Source: Annona cherimola
Taxonomy: Eukaryota > Streptophyta > Magnoliopsida > Magnoliales > Annonaceae
Assembly: GCA_030490835.1 (NCBI GenBank)
Contig: CM059971.1
Location: 121,242,564 to 121,306,563, forward strand
Reading direction: 5' to 3'
Length of the DNA stretch: 64,000 bases
Shown here: one piece after another, positions 24,034 through 34,955 of the stretch
Position numbering within the stretch: the stretch's first letter is position 1
Layout of the letters: the number at the start of each line of letters is the position of its first letter
Translations under genes and position numbers: made by a program
The notes under the pieces: generated by a model
The model's input: only the letters and a program-made list of their open reading frames with translations
Databases searched by the model: none
Told to the model about the DNA's origin: nothing

Positions 24034-24574
24034 GGTTGCTTCATGCCACCTTTTCCTTTTGACCTAGTTTGGTGTGGTGTTCTTGTTATCCACAAATGTG
24101 AAAATCTGATCTAGTTGCCCTTTGTGGTCTGCTTTAACTGCTTGCATCTAACACTGTTGTTCTCTGAGGATAACAGCAGCAGATTTTCATATCACAACAT
24201 AAAAACTAGAAAATAGTGCAGTGCTCTACCATTGAAACTGGCATGTTGGGATTAACGAAGATTACAATTGGCAGTGTTGCGCTATCTTCTAGGTCGCTTT
24301 GGAATGGATTTTGGAAGATTGTATTAAGCGCTCTTAAAATATTTTATTGGAGCATTTAGTTATAAGATTGGCATAATAAGATTAGTCGCCGACCATCAAC
24401 GCCACGAATTTCGAAGGCAACATGCTAGAAAACTATGTAGCTTTGATTTTTAATTTACTCGAGGAGTATTTCTTGATTGAGAGTACAGTAGAATGCCCCA
24501 TCATTGTGTTGACAGTTCGAGGACGGCTTTGACTGTCACTCTTGGGACATTGTTTGGAGATGTGATTGAATACA
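24034..24574. other. 3' flank of the BAP31-like gene
   Basis: Probable 3' UTR in the first few hundred bases; no further gene. I could not identify a clear AATAAA signal. Confidence 0.45.
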
Positions 24575-24845
24575 TCTTGGTGCACTTAGGCTCTGTACAC
24601 TCAGTTGTATTTGACCTAATTTTTATTATTTTTTTGAAATTTTTTTATACAATTGTTAATCTAAGTGTATTTAATATGTGCATTAAATTTTATCATTTTT
24701 GGAGATTTGTTGATTTTTTTTGAATTTTTTTTAAATGAGTGACATTTTTCCTAATTTTATAAAAATTTTCAAAAAAAATTTGAAAATGAGTTTTTGCACT
24801 CAATTGGATGGAAACTAAGTGTACCTAGGTGTATAGGAACAGAGC
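24575..24845. repeat. F2-core foldback element with GTGCACTTAGG-type ends
   Basis: Core GTTAATCTAAGTGTATTTAA on the left. Ends GTGCACTTAGGCTCTGTACA and, inverted, TATACACCTAGGTACACTTA. The right arm is partly deleted, so the palindrome is imperfect. Confidence 0.55.
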
Positions 24846-24869
24846 CTGTTTGTTTGCTATTGAATGTGT

Positions 24870-25213
24870 GGGAACTTGATTTAATGCACCCGAGTGCACT
24901 TAGCTTGAGTATACTTTGGTGAATTTAACTTCTTTTTTAATTTTTGAAAATTTTTTACATGTCCGTTAATCTAAATGTATTTAACATGTATATTAATTTT
25001 TACCATTTTTGAAATTTTAAAAAATCAATGGTATAAATGTTGTTGATTTTAAAAAATTCAAAAAATATCTAAAAATGGTAAAATTGATACATATGTTAAA
25101 TACACTTAGATTAATAATCGTGTAAAAAAAATTTCAAAAAAAAAAAAAGAATTTGCACTCAAGTGCACCGAATCTAACTGTGCCCAGGTGCATGAAATAA
25201 GAACCCGAATCTG
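24870..25213. repeat. F2-core foldback element, near-complete palindrome
   Basis: Left CGTTAATCTAAATGTATTTA is mirrored by TAAATACACTTAGATTAATA. Ends GGAACTTGATTTAATGCACC and inverted GGTTCTTATTTCATGCACCT match well. Confidence 0.7.
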
Positions 25214-25262
25214 TACGTACCATCTTCTGAAGTTTCTTCTTAGCTTCTACGTCGCATGTGTT

Positions 25263-25330
25263 GGTGGTCTACGATGACCAATGGATAAGTTGTCGAGGTG
25301 GTCTACGATGACCAATGGTCAAGCTGCAAT
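25263..25330. repeat. 34 bp tandem duplication
   Basis: GGTGGTCTACGATGACCAAT begins at 25263 and again at 25297. Confidence 0.8.
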
Positions 25331-26295
25331 TTCTTTAGCCTTTTGGGAAGTTCTGTTTTGGGCAAAGCATGTGAATGAGAAAATGCTAGGGTGTTGAACT
25401 ATGAATGATATTGCCTATAATAGAATGTTCACTTTGTTAGCTTAGCTGTTAATGGTCGACTCTTGAATGATGAGCCATTTGATGATATGAGTAAGAAGGC
25501 CAGGAGCGGGTAATAACCGTGCTAGTTCTTTTGGCTCTTGCATTTTTTTACGAGTTCTGGGCCTCTGATCTGGTTGGCTGTTAATGAAAAAACCTAGTGC
25601 AGAAAACCCTCAGCCTGCTTATTTAGTGGGCTCCTCAGACACTGACTGAGATGTCGCTGGGATGGGTTAGCATTCCCTTACCGGAATGGCTGAAAGAAGC
25701 TAAGGGTTTGTTCTAGACTATACAAAATTTTTAAAAATTAAAAAAGTTATTTTGAGAATGGTAAGATGCAATTCAAGAATCTTATATGACTTGAAATATG
25801 CCCTAAGCTTATTATTTTTGAATCAGTGACTTAGGGCTGAGCTCAGTACACTAGTATGACATTGGGTGCGTAAGTATGAGATCCCAGTTTTGAAGTCCGG
25901 TGTCTCCTTATAATGAAAAGCTGCAATGTAATGAAAAAAACTAATTTTTAATCCTACGTAAATTCCCTGGATCAGAGATTCAAGAGCTCAATTAATTTGC
26001 ATTATAAATATGGTCCACTCCAGGCCGCTAGACTCCACGAGAATCACGTGGACAAGCAGAGCTGTCTTTTGCCTGGGAGGGTGCCTCGCCTTTCTTCGAC
26101 TTCCATGTGCCGCCAGGGTAGAACGAGAATTCGTACAATTTATATATATGTAACTTTTTTTTTGAAGTTCGCACCCATTTCATATTTTTCCTAATTTACA
26201 ACGCATGAAAATTTTTTCCATTCGTTTCAGAGTCAAAAAAAAAAAAAAAAAAATGGAAAACTATCGATGGCCAGGCCTTCTTCAAAATGCCCTGA
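25331..26295. other. Intergenic; possible SINE fragment at 25830-25930
   Basis: GAGCTCAGTACACTAGTATG and GTTTTGAAGTCCGGTGTC resemble tRNA A and B boxes, without clear ends. An A19 run lies at about 26235-26253. No gene seen. Confidence 0.35.
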
Positions 26296-27606
26296 TATGG
26301 TATTTTGCATTTTAAACCGTATAAGAATGTAACTTGCCAATTTGAATTTTAAAACTTGAAGTTTACCCATTTACATTTTAAACCTTAAAAACTTCTATTT
26401 CTTTGCATTTTAAATACTAACCTATAACAATGGCTAAAAAAAAGTGAATTCCTATGACTCACACACTCATATTTTTAAAATGATGTAAATAACCTTCAAT
26501 GCAATGAGCTTAAGATGGCAACAATAGTTTTTCTTCCTTTACATCGCCCAAGTGTGGCAAAGCAAAGGCGGGTGGTGATGTGGTGGTGGCTTGTGCAACT
26601 ATCATGGCTGCGTACAATCAAGATGGGTCTTGGCCCTTATTGGAGGGAATGTTCCTCGACATATTGATTTCTTCCTTTTTCAGGATGATGGGTCGTTTGG
26701 GTAGCCAAGAGATTGCAAGCGGTGTAGCAGCAATAGGATTTGAAGAGATGCAGTTTCTTCTTAACAACGGTAAGATAGACTTTGTTAATTTACTGCTAGT
26801 AATGACAGTGCAAAGATCGGTGCTGTAGCTGTGGTGGCTTCCATGGACGGTGGATGGTTGTTAGTGTTGAGAAAGATGGTTGCAAATAATGAGTTGGATT
26901 CCAAACTTGAAGAAGATGATGAATTTGCCGAATATGAAGTGGATGCTTCATTGGAGACGTTAGGTTGAGATGCGCACCTTTCCAATTTGATAGTCGGCTT
27001 GGATCAACCATCCAAGGGTGGTTGGCTAAAATCGCAAGTCGGCAGCTTGGTTCGGGGAAAGAGATTTCTCACTATGATGCTCTAATGGTGCAGTTTACTC
27101 CATATGCAGCAATATTTTGATCAACTTTTTTTTGAATAGTACTTTGATATCTAAATATACATCAACATTTAGATCATCTTGGCTATTGAACTCATTTGAT
27201 TATTAGCCTGTTAATTTTGTAATAATCCTATGTGCAAATCAAGCCAAATGAGGTGTATTTCCTTACAAATTAATCCATCACATGTAGTGGGCCCAATCTA
27301 ATTAACGTGGCTAAAAATGGGTTGTCAATACATGCATGAATAAATTAAATAAAGATCAAAATATAATAAGTAATTGTCATGTCTTACCGAGATAGGTTTC
27401 AGATTTTAGTTGATTTTTTAAGTGCAGAAGGGTATTTATGATATTTCTCACAGGTTAACATCAGTTTTTAACACCATGACAGGTCAGAATTTAAGATGCA
27501 AAGTAACTAGAGTTTTCAGGATTTAAAATGCATACTACCAAACTTTAATGTCTAAAATGCAAATAGACAAAATCATAGAGTTTGAAATGCAAAAAAAAAA
27601 ACCAAC
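26296..27606. mobile_element. Element bounded by inverted arrays of a 30 bp repeat
   Basis: The left side holds four spaced copies of a TTTGCATTTTAAAC-like unit (about 26304, 26341, 26371, 26402); the right side holds four copies in reverse (about 27495, 27526, 27554, 27583). The two ~130 bp sides align as a diverged inverted repeat. The interior, about 26540-27080, is richer in G and C and has overlapping frames on both strands (26580-26828, 26785-27011) with no recognisable domain. This layout suits a non-autonomous DNA transposon, possibly Mutator-like with captured sequence; no target duplication was found. Confidence 0.5.
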
Positions 27607-27831
27607 CTAGATAATTTAGAAAATCTATTCCCACAAATAATACCTAAATATATTTCGAGGGATTTAATCAATGTGAGATTATCATCACACTAACAAAAGT
27701 CTTTAAATCTTAATGTAGAGATTTCCAGAGTAATCACCATAACGGCATAACTCCGCCGCAAGAGGGGGGAAAAAAATCAAAATCCAAACAATACTTTCAA
27801 CTCGCACATGCCACCGTTCTGACTGGACACG

Positions 27832-28410
27832 CTACAGAGACCTAACAGGGTACCGAACCGTAATGCTGAACCTGAGAACGGCATTGAAATTGACGGGGTC
27901 AAAGAAGGCTCGCTCGCTAAGAAGATAGCCCCTGGCGAAGCGAAACACGCCGGTGCCTGACACCACAGACAGTTCCCTCCGCCTCAGCAAGAAAACGTTT
28001 AGCCCCTGTACCTCCAGGGTGCTGCCGTTGTATGGGCCGTCCGTGAAGAGGATTGAGAAGAGGAAAACCAGGTTGTTGCCTCCCAGTTGCACCCCTGTAT
28101 ACATTCCTTGTGCCCTTCCCACCTGCTTCGATTGCCGGTCCACGCCTTCGGTGAGCACATGGTCAATCACTGTGATGGAACCGAAGCTCAGCACCCCTGA
28201 ATTCCTGCCCCTCACTCCGGCAACCGTAGTGCCTGTGGCATTAGGCCCAGCTATCCAATCTTGCAAGTACATCACTATGCTGGTCTCCTTCGTTCTCTTT
28301 CTATTTCTGTGGGAGTGAGAATGGCTGTGTGCCGCTGATACAAGCATCAATAGGAGGGCCAGTCTGAGAGATAGGATGCACGAGGACTGGGCCATCGTTG
28401 AGGGGATCAA
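27832..28410 (-). CDS. Dirigent protein, intronless, 192 aa
   Basis: Secreted dirigent-family protein. The family steers stereospecific coupling of phenoxy radicals in lignan, lignin and related pathways in the apoplast; the substrate cannot be told from sequence. Residues 1-29 form a signal peptide with the hydrophobic core LALLLMLVSAA, followed by a His/Ser-rich stretch. The mature domain shows typical blocks: MYLQDWIAGPNATG (N-glycosylation site), LSFGSITVIDHVLTEG, VGRAQGMYTG, FSILFTDGPYNGSTLEVQG and VVSGTGVFRFARGY. Size and lack of introns are usual for the family. A second in-frame Met lies five codons downstream (MAQSSC, ATG at 28395) and could be the true start; signal peptide prediction is unaffected. 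A close relative with a frameshift lies 2.0 kb to the right on the same strand, so this is a local tandem pair. The CDS looks intact. Confidence 0.94.
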   Translation of the reverse strand: MIPSTMAQSSCILSLRLALLLMLVSAAHSHSHSHRNRKRTKETSIVMYLQDWIAGPNATGTTVAGVRGRNSGVLSFGSITVIDHVLTEGVDRQSKQVGRAQGMYTGVQLGGNNLVFLFSILFTDGPYNGSTLEVQGLNVFLLRRRELSVVSGTGVFRFARGYLLSERAFFDPVNFNAVLRFSITVRYPVRSL

Positions 28411-28470
28411 GCAACAGGATGATGTACAGGACTGCTACTTGTGGTTTGGATTAATGGGTGCCCTGTTCGG

Positions 28471-28479
28471 TTTTTATAA
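28471..28479 (-). promoter_or_regulatory. TATA box of the dirigent gene
   Basis: On the minus strand this reads GTTATAAAAACC, about 61 bp upstream of the ATG at 28410. It predicts a transcript start near 28440 and a very short leader of about 30 nt. Confidence 0.65.
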
Positions 28480-28839
28480 CGGGGACGGAAGGTAGGATAG
28501 ATGGGATCATGGGACACTTACCCCCCATAGGATAAAGATCAGAAACAGTGGCTGCTGAGTAATAATAGATGGGATTTGCGTAAGTTTCTTCTGTCTACTA
28601 GCCTAATCCTGCGCACCCCACCTTCACAAGGCTGCTTTCCAGGTTGTAAAGTTGGAATTGAAAAATTAAAAAATGTTTTCCCTTGTCCCTTAATCAGTAG
28701 GATAGGATGTGGCATGTCTCCACTCTCCACCCGCCAGCGATCGTAGAGTTCCTGTGGGAATTTTTGACAGGTCATCATTCGTTATCTCCGCTAATGTAAG
28801 CTTATGTTAGTTTCCCGGGGCTAATATATATTTTTATTT
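28480..28839. other. Upstream region of the intact dirigent gene
   Basis: Less AT-rich sequence directly upstream of the TATA box. No defined regulatory motif is claimed. A 79-codon minus frame (28539-28778) has no recognisable motif. Confidence 0.4.
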
Positions 28840-29420
28840 TTTTTTATGAAAGTGTTTAGTTATCGCGAATGTTTCTATGGACCCTTCTTTTTATATAACC
28901 TTCTTCATTTTTAATATTTAGATGATTGATAAAAAAATTCACTCGTATATTGTATTTAGCATCATTTATATTATTATGAAAATTCTTTTATTTGTTTAGT
29001 ATTATTATATATATATGCCCTACTACAAATATATAAAATCAATGTGATAAAATAATTAAATGCTAAATATCAATTTTTAAGTAGTATTTTCAATATCTAA
29101 ATCATTTAAAATATCATTACTACGTGGAGAAATGATTCTATAACATATTACTATATTTCAATGCATATGTGAATAGATCTAAGTATTTTTCCTAATTTAT
29201 ACATGACTTTACTTATTTTTAAGCAAATGTAGCTTATACGCATATCGAATTTGGATGAAACTTGATCTCGTAACTAAAAAAATTATGTTAATTATAATGA
29301 ATGGATTGAATTTTTCATGAAGCAACAAAATTTTAAATAAAAAAATTATGTTAATTATAACGAATGGATTGGATTTTTCATGAAGCAACAAAATCTTAAA
29401 ATTTGATGGGGATTATGTGA
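28840..29420. repeat. F3 foldback element between the two dirigent genes
   Basis: Shows F3 blocks AATATCTAAATCATTTAAAA and TACGTGGAGAAATGATTCTA with mirrored arms. One arm contains a 63 bp tandem duplication (AATTATGTTAATTATAATGA at 29281, again at 29344). Confidence 0.65.
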
Positions 29421-30390
29421 AACCACTTGGGCCCGTATATATTAATTTTTATAATTTGTAAATACATGTATATATTTTTATTGTCAAAAATCAACATTTC
29501 GGGCATTCAAGTCATTTCACTCATTGGTTCCAGTGTCGTGGTAGGATCAGATTGTTGTCATTGTCTCAAATTATCTCAAACGCAACGTGCCCGCGAAATA
29601 TTAAATTATTTTTTTAAAAATAATGATCGACTTTCAGTTTCCGAAATAAAGTTTGCATCTTCCGAGGATGTAATTCTCTCTGTATACATACGATGCTACG
29701 GTCGCATCAATAGAGGAGCAATTATTCTAAGATTTTTTTTTTTTTTAAAAAATGAAGTTGAGAGTGCTAGTTGTGTAGGTTGGCCTTTGTAATTTCTCTT
29801 TCGAATTTCCAGTGAGATTCATGTGGTCTCGTCCAAATATTCATCGATATTCTTGCTGGCATCATGCAGCAAGCAGGCGGTAGTTGGGGATGCATTTTTT
29901 TTTACTTTTTTTCTTTTTGTTATGGCAATTAACTGCAGCTTTTTGGGGATATCCTTGTGAATTGGGAAGTTCTAGGATTCTAGCAGCAGCTTGAAATTAG
30001 ATTGCATTGAAGCGTTTATGGTGGGCCGGATTCGGAGCAGAAACGGCCAACAGAGTGAACCCATACAAGCAAGGGCTGATCCATGAGGCGGAGATTCGTG
30101 ATTGGTTTTCCTTTGGGCTTCGAGGAGGTTGGACTAAGGCAACATCAATCTCCCCTAAGATACCGAGTTTTGGACTCGCTATTGAGGAGTAAGACAGGAG
30201 AGAGGTGGTCTGTTGCTCGACTTGCCTGCGGAAGAAATGTGCAAGACCCGTGATTCGAAGGTGATGATGTCTGCTTCTTATCGACTTGGATGCAAGCACA
30301 GCTTAATTTATTAGTTATTATTCGTGCGAAACAAAACCAATGTATGTTTAACAACATGAACAAGGGATTATCAACGAAGCTTCGAGATAT
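29421..30390. other. Intergenic between F3 element and dirigent pseudogene
   Basis: Composition is more even at 29990-30370, with overlapping frames on both strands (29997-30299 minus, 30007-30192 plus, 30145-30363 minus), none recognisable. It may include 3' UTR of the dirigent copy. Confidence 0.45.
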
Positions 30391-30929
30391 TCAGGCCTTA
30401 GATCCGACTGCAGGGTGCCGAACAGTTACATGAAGTTTGAGAACGGCATAGAGATTGGGTGGGTCGATGAAGGCTAGGTGAATGAGTACGTAGCCGCAGG
30501 CAAAGCGAAAGGCGCCAGTGCCTGACACCACCGACACCTCTCTTTGTTTGGCGAGAATCCAGTCGTGCTGCCCTTGTATTGGCCCTCTGTCATCACAATG
30601 GAGAAGACCGTGTAGAGACTAGTCCCGTCTCTCGCCGCATCCACGAACAAGCCTCGGGCTCGTCCCACCTCCCTCGACTTCCTGTTGATACCTTCCGTTA
30701 ACGCGTGGTCCACCACCGTGACAGTCCCAAAAGAGAGCGAAGATGATTGGGTGCCGTTGGCTCCGGCTGCCACGATTCCAGTCGCATTGGGGGCCTTGCC
30801 CACGTCTTGTAGGTACATCACCATCTTCGTCTCATTCGTTTGTCCTCCTTCCGCGCTGGAGGCGATTCCTCGAAGCAATGTTATTGCGAGTAAAATTCGG
30901 GAGCATGCTGAGATGGAGTCTGTCGTCAT
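30391..30929 (-). pseudogene. Dirigent protein gene broken by one frameshift
   Basis: The frame opens with a signal peptide (MTTDSISACSRILLAITLL) and the dirigent blocks MVMYLQDVGKAPNATG, LSFGTVTVVDHALTEG, VGRARGLFVDAARDG and FSIVMTEGQYKGST. Just after GQYKGST, at about 30560-30566, the frame shifts; in the original frame it runs into unrelated residues and stops at 30474. The lost half is still present in another frame: KQREVSVVSGTGAFRFACGY and then FIDPPNLYAVLKLHVTVRHP, ending at a stop at 30391-30393. The damage is therefore a single indel (one base lost or two gained) where the sibling gene has GSTLEVQG. There are no other stops, so this is either a very recent pseudogene or a sequencing or assembly error. 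Same strand as the intact copy at 27.8 kb. Confidence 0.85.
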
Positions 30930-31849
30930 GGCCAGATGAACGCTCTGATCTGCTCTCTCTCTTCCCCTCTCCTCTTTCTCTGTTGCTTTCTTTGTTGCAG
31001 AAGTTGGGCATGGGCTGCTCGAATTTGTAGCAGAGGAAAGAAATATGGAAGATGCGACAGATAGATAATGTCCGCATGTAGTTGACTTTTGCAGCTTTTT
31101 GCAAGAATGGATGGCCGTTGAATTCGATTTACCTGACGTATTTTCAGTTCAAAAACAGAACTTCCGAGGCCCAACACCGATCGGGATGTGGATTGACCAA
31201 TCCAAAAGGATTTTTATCTTGTTGAGATCTGACGAATGAACACAAAAGAATGATATAATGTTAGCATCTTACCATTTTAGCGTTTCTTGTAAGAATCCGA
31301 ACGAATGCAGCCGTGTGAAATGACTTTCAGTGCGCACTTTTTGGCTGAAAATGGGCTAATATTTTTATTTTTAAATTTTTAAAAATATAAAATATAAAAA
31401 CTACATATAGAAAACTTCATTGTTTAAGTTGATATAGCTCACATAGGAATTCCAAAAAATAAAAAAAAAGTCATGCAACCATGAACGTACACTGAAATGC
31501 TTTTTTCTTTATTTTTAAATTTCTCAACAAAATAAGTTTAGAAAATCAAGAATGTTAAATAACATGTTAAAAATACGGGCTTGCATGAGATTAAAAAAAA
31601 TTTAAAAATTAAAAAATGGGTCATGCAACCGTGTGCCATGAATCGATAGGAAAGGTCAATTAGAAACATCTTCGGATCTATGCACGAGAGATTTGGGCAT
31701 TTTGAAATTTTTCATGAAAATAAACATCACGTCAAATAACAATATTAAACTTGCTTCAACTTACAAAAGAATCTACACGATACTTAAGCCATGATTAGAA
31801 GCCTTAATTTGCTGGTATTTATATTATGAGCCAGCGATTCCACGTAACT
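30930..31849. other. Upstream of the dirigent pseudogene, with a degraded inverted repeat
   Basis: No TATA box as clear as that of the sibling gene. At 31310-31650 the sequence GTCATGCAACC occurs twice in direct orientation (about 31470 and 31619) beside AT-rich mirrored stretches, suggesting an old element with unclear ends. Confidence 0.4.
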
Positions 31850-32300
31850 TCACAAATTTTAAAATTTTGATGCTCGATGAAAAATTAAATTCAATTATTA
31901 TACTTAACATCCTTTTTTTAGTTACGAGATTAAGTCTTATTTAAATCCAATATGTGCATCGGCCATATTTGCTAAAAAATAGTTACATTTATATATAAAT
32001 TAGAAAAAAATGTTTAGATTTATTCATATATATATATTAAAATATAGTAATACTCTATAGAATCATTTATCCATGTATTAATGATATTTTAAATAGTTTA
32101 GATGTTAAAAATACTACTTAAAAATTGATATTTAGTATTAAATCATTTTATTACGTTGATTTTACATGTTTGTAGATGAAGTCCTTATACAGTGATATTC
32201 GACAAATGAAAATATTTCTATGATAATATAAGTACTGCTAAACATAATAGATAAAATAGATTTTTCATTAACTATCTAAATATTGAAAATAGAATATGTC
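31850..32300. repeat. F3 foldback element
   Basis: F3 blocks AATCATTTATCCATGTATTAA, GATATTTTAAATAGTTTAGATG and the mirrored TTTATATATAAATTAG arm are present. Confidence 0.6.
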
Positions 32301-32839
32301 ACATAGAAATGAGGTTTATTAGAAGCATCTCCATTTATATTATATTTCTTCAGTCCATCATACGTATATGTAATTTATGGTCATTGACTATGCTGGAAGG
32401 ACATGCATAATGAATTATTATATTTCACATTCCCTTTAAATAAATAAACTTGTGCCAAATTTTTATTTTTTGTTTTTTTATTGTTGTTGCAAGGCTGACT
32501 AAACTAACTCTTTCTAAGACAAACGTTCCAACTTTTTCATTATTGGATTATGCATTTTAATAATTAATTGAAGCAGCCAAGAATTGACTTCGCTTATCTT
32601 TAAAAGAAAGCCATTAGTTTAACTGTGATTGTGATAATTATTTTGGTCCCTGACTTGAATCGACAGGCTATAAATATCCAGCTAATTGTCCATATCCAAC
32701 TTCCAAAAGCTATTCTATCGCTTTCAGACTTCAGCGAATACTTTGGGTCCAGAATCCAGCTTTGTTTAGGAAAAAGGGCCTCAAATCCGTTGGGTTACAA
32801 TAAAGCCAATGCAATGCAAAGAAAAAGACTAGTTCAAGG
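32301..32839. other. Intergenic, no gene seen
   Basis: A 109-codon plus frame (32625-32954) runs into a repeat and lacks any motif. Confidence 0.45.
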
Positions 32840-33260
32840 GGGGCTTTTCTTAAATATAATCACTACATTTGACCTTAATTCGAGATATATCTACTACGCT
32901 TCCAAACTCTCATGTATACTCATTATGTTTGCAGTTAATCCAAAAAATACCTAATCTGTAAATTAACATCATTAATTAATATATGAAATTATTAGTATGT
33001 TTGTCAAATTTTTAACATTAACTCAACAATGCCCTAATTTTGCACATGAGCTCTAAATTTGGAAAATCCTAATTTCATTTTCTTTATATTATTTATAACA
33101 TGGGTATTTTGGGCATTTAACATTTTAATAAATGGTTTTGAACATAATAGATATTTTGAAATTAACAAACATAGTGGGTATATCTTAGATTTTAAAACCG
33201 TAATGAGGTAATTTGGAATTAAAGTCAAACGTAATGAATCTATTTTAGAAAACCCAACGA
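32840..33260. repeat. F4-like inverted-repeat element
   Basis: Ends TTCTTAAATATAATCACTAC and inverted GGGTTTTCTAAAATAGATTC. The interior has GGGTATTTTGGGCATTTAAC, parallel to the block in the other F4 copies. Confidence 0.5.
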
Positions 33261-33359
33261 ATTAATATATGATGGAAAGAAGCATACGATATATCTAATT
33301 AATTACATGTGAAAAAGTCTCATGCTATGATGTTAAAAAAAACACAAATACATACAATT

Positions 33360-33591
33360 GGGCCATTGACGGGTTGGCAACAGTGATGCCTGCCATGCTC
33401 TAAGTGTGGGGTCGCATGTTCATGGGCCCTATTGATGAGAGTTGTGGTCTTATTACTTATTTGATGAGAATTTATTCTCCTTAATTGATAGGTGGAGTTT
33501 ATAGTCTTCCTATGTAAATTGTAAGAATGTGTGATAGTTTCATTATAACAGAAATGAAGACGGATGTAAATGTACACTAATAAAAAAAAAT
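33360..33591 (+). mobile_element. tRNA-derived SINE with 16 bp target duplication
   Basis: Flanked by ACAAATACATACAATT (33344-33359) and ACAAATACATGCAATT (33592-33607), one mismatch. The body has a degraded A box (TTGGCAACAGTGATGCC), a B-box-like GGGTCGCATGTTC, and the family 3' end TGTAAGAATGTGTGATAG then GTACACTAATAAAAAA. Confidence 0.75.
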
Positions 33592-33607
33592 ACAAATACA
33601 TGCAATT

Positions 33608-34235
33608 AATATGTCCAAGGTTCCATTTCCAGCAAACCAGCTGATAAAAGTATATTTATCAACCAGTTCAAACCTAGCCTACCTTGAAGATATGAAATTA
33701 AATTCATCAATTGCTTTTAAAATGATGAATATAAGAAATTGAAGTTCATTGATGAATTTGTAAACTAGACTTAATAAGCTTACTTAATGTATGTTTTCAG
33801 AGTTTTTTACATTATTAATTCAGCATCAAACCGTCTAAAAAATATCTTCTTTATATATAAATGATTTTACAAATTATTATAATATTTCAAAGTAAAGCCT
33901 ATTTAAGAAGTTACTACAAAAATTTTATGAAAAGATCACTTGTTGAGAAGGGACGTAAATGCCAACGGGGCCGTAATCCAATTAGTAGCAACAAAGACAA
34001 TTGTGCGCTGGGGGTGGGATTGAATCTTCATTGGTGCTATTGACGGAAACTGTGTTCTCCTCATTTTTTTTTTCTTAGGGGGAGTTTGTTTTTTCAAGTC
34101 CGAAGTGATATTTGGAAGATGAATCTCCTTCTTGCAAAAAGTGTAGGGGATCAAATAGAGTCAGATGTGACCGTAACCCGAATGTCCTGACCCACTTTTT
34201 AGCAGCGATTGGGTTCAAGTTTCAAATTTTGGGTT
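33608..34235. other. Intergenic, no gene seen
   Basis: AT-rich with small overlapping frames (33861-34043, 33936-34154) that carry no recognisable motif. Confidence 0.45.
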
Positions 34236-34297
34236 GATTCAATTGAAAAGTCGATCAACTTGACCCGATTCAATTGAAAAGTCGATCAACTTGACCC
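34236..34297. repeat. 31 bp exact tandem duplication
   Basis: GATTCAATTGAAAAGTCGAT starts at 34236 and again at 34267, followed each time by CAACTTGACCC. Confidence 0.85.
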
Positions 34298-34369
34298 GAC
34301 TTGCAGGTTAAACTATATATAGTTATAATGATGTATTTCAATATACCCAGTTACATAGGAGTTAATTCA

Positions 34370-34748
34370 AGTAAGCATTTCAAAATTTAAAATTTTAATT
34401 TTGGATGAAAAATTCAATTTATTCATTATATTTAACATCATTTATTTAGTTAGAAGATCAATTTTCATCTAGAGCCACATCTGCTAAAAAATAAGTGTAT
34501 TCCAGTATAAATTAGAAAAAATATTTAAATTCATTGACATATGTATTAGAATATAATAATACTTTATAAAATTATTTGTCTATACAATAATAATATTTTA
34601 AATAGTTTAGATGTTAGAAATATTACTTAATTAAAATTTAGTATTAAATTTTTTTTATTAATTTGATTTTATACATTTATATATTAAGTCTATATACAAT
34701 GATATTAAATAAAAGAAGAAGTTTCTATGATAATACAAATAATGCTAA
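34370..34748. repeat. F3 foldback element
   Basis: GATGAAAAATTCAATTTATT, AATAATATTTTAAATAGTTT and the mirrored GATAATACAAATAATGCTAA arm follow the family order. Confidence 0.6.
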
Positions 34749-34749
34749 A

Positions 34750-34955
34750 TACCCATTTTTTATTTTTACAATTTTTTTACTCAACTGTGAGTATAAGTAT
34801 ATTTAATACGTATATCAATTTTTATTATTTTTGAAAATTTTAATTTTTTTGGATTTTTAAAAATATCTAAAAATCTTCACAATAGTAAAAATTGATACAC
34901 ATTTAAATATAATTAGATTAACAAATTTTAAAAAAAAAATTTAAAAAATAAAAAA
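34750..34955. repeat. F2-core foldback element
   Basis: Left AAGTATATTTAATACGTATA mirrored by TAAATATAATTAGATTAACA around a TTTGGATTTTTAAAAATATC centre. Confidence 0.6.

Noticed and set aside
23622..24095. 157-codon minus-strand frame opposite BAP31 exon 2
   Set aside because: Ser-rich shadow of the Glu/Lys-rich coiled-coil codons on the coding strand.
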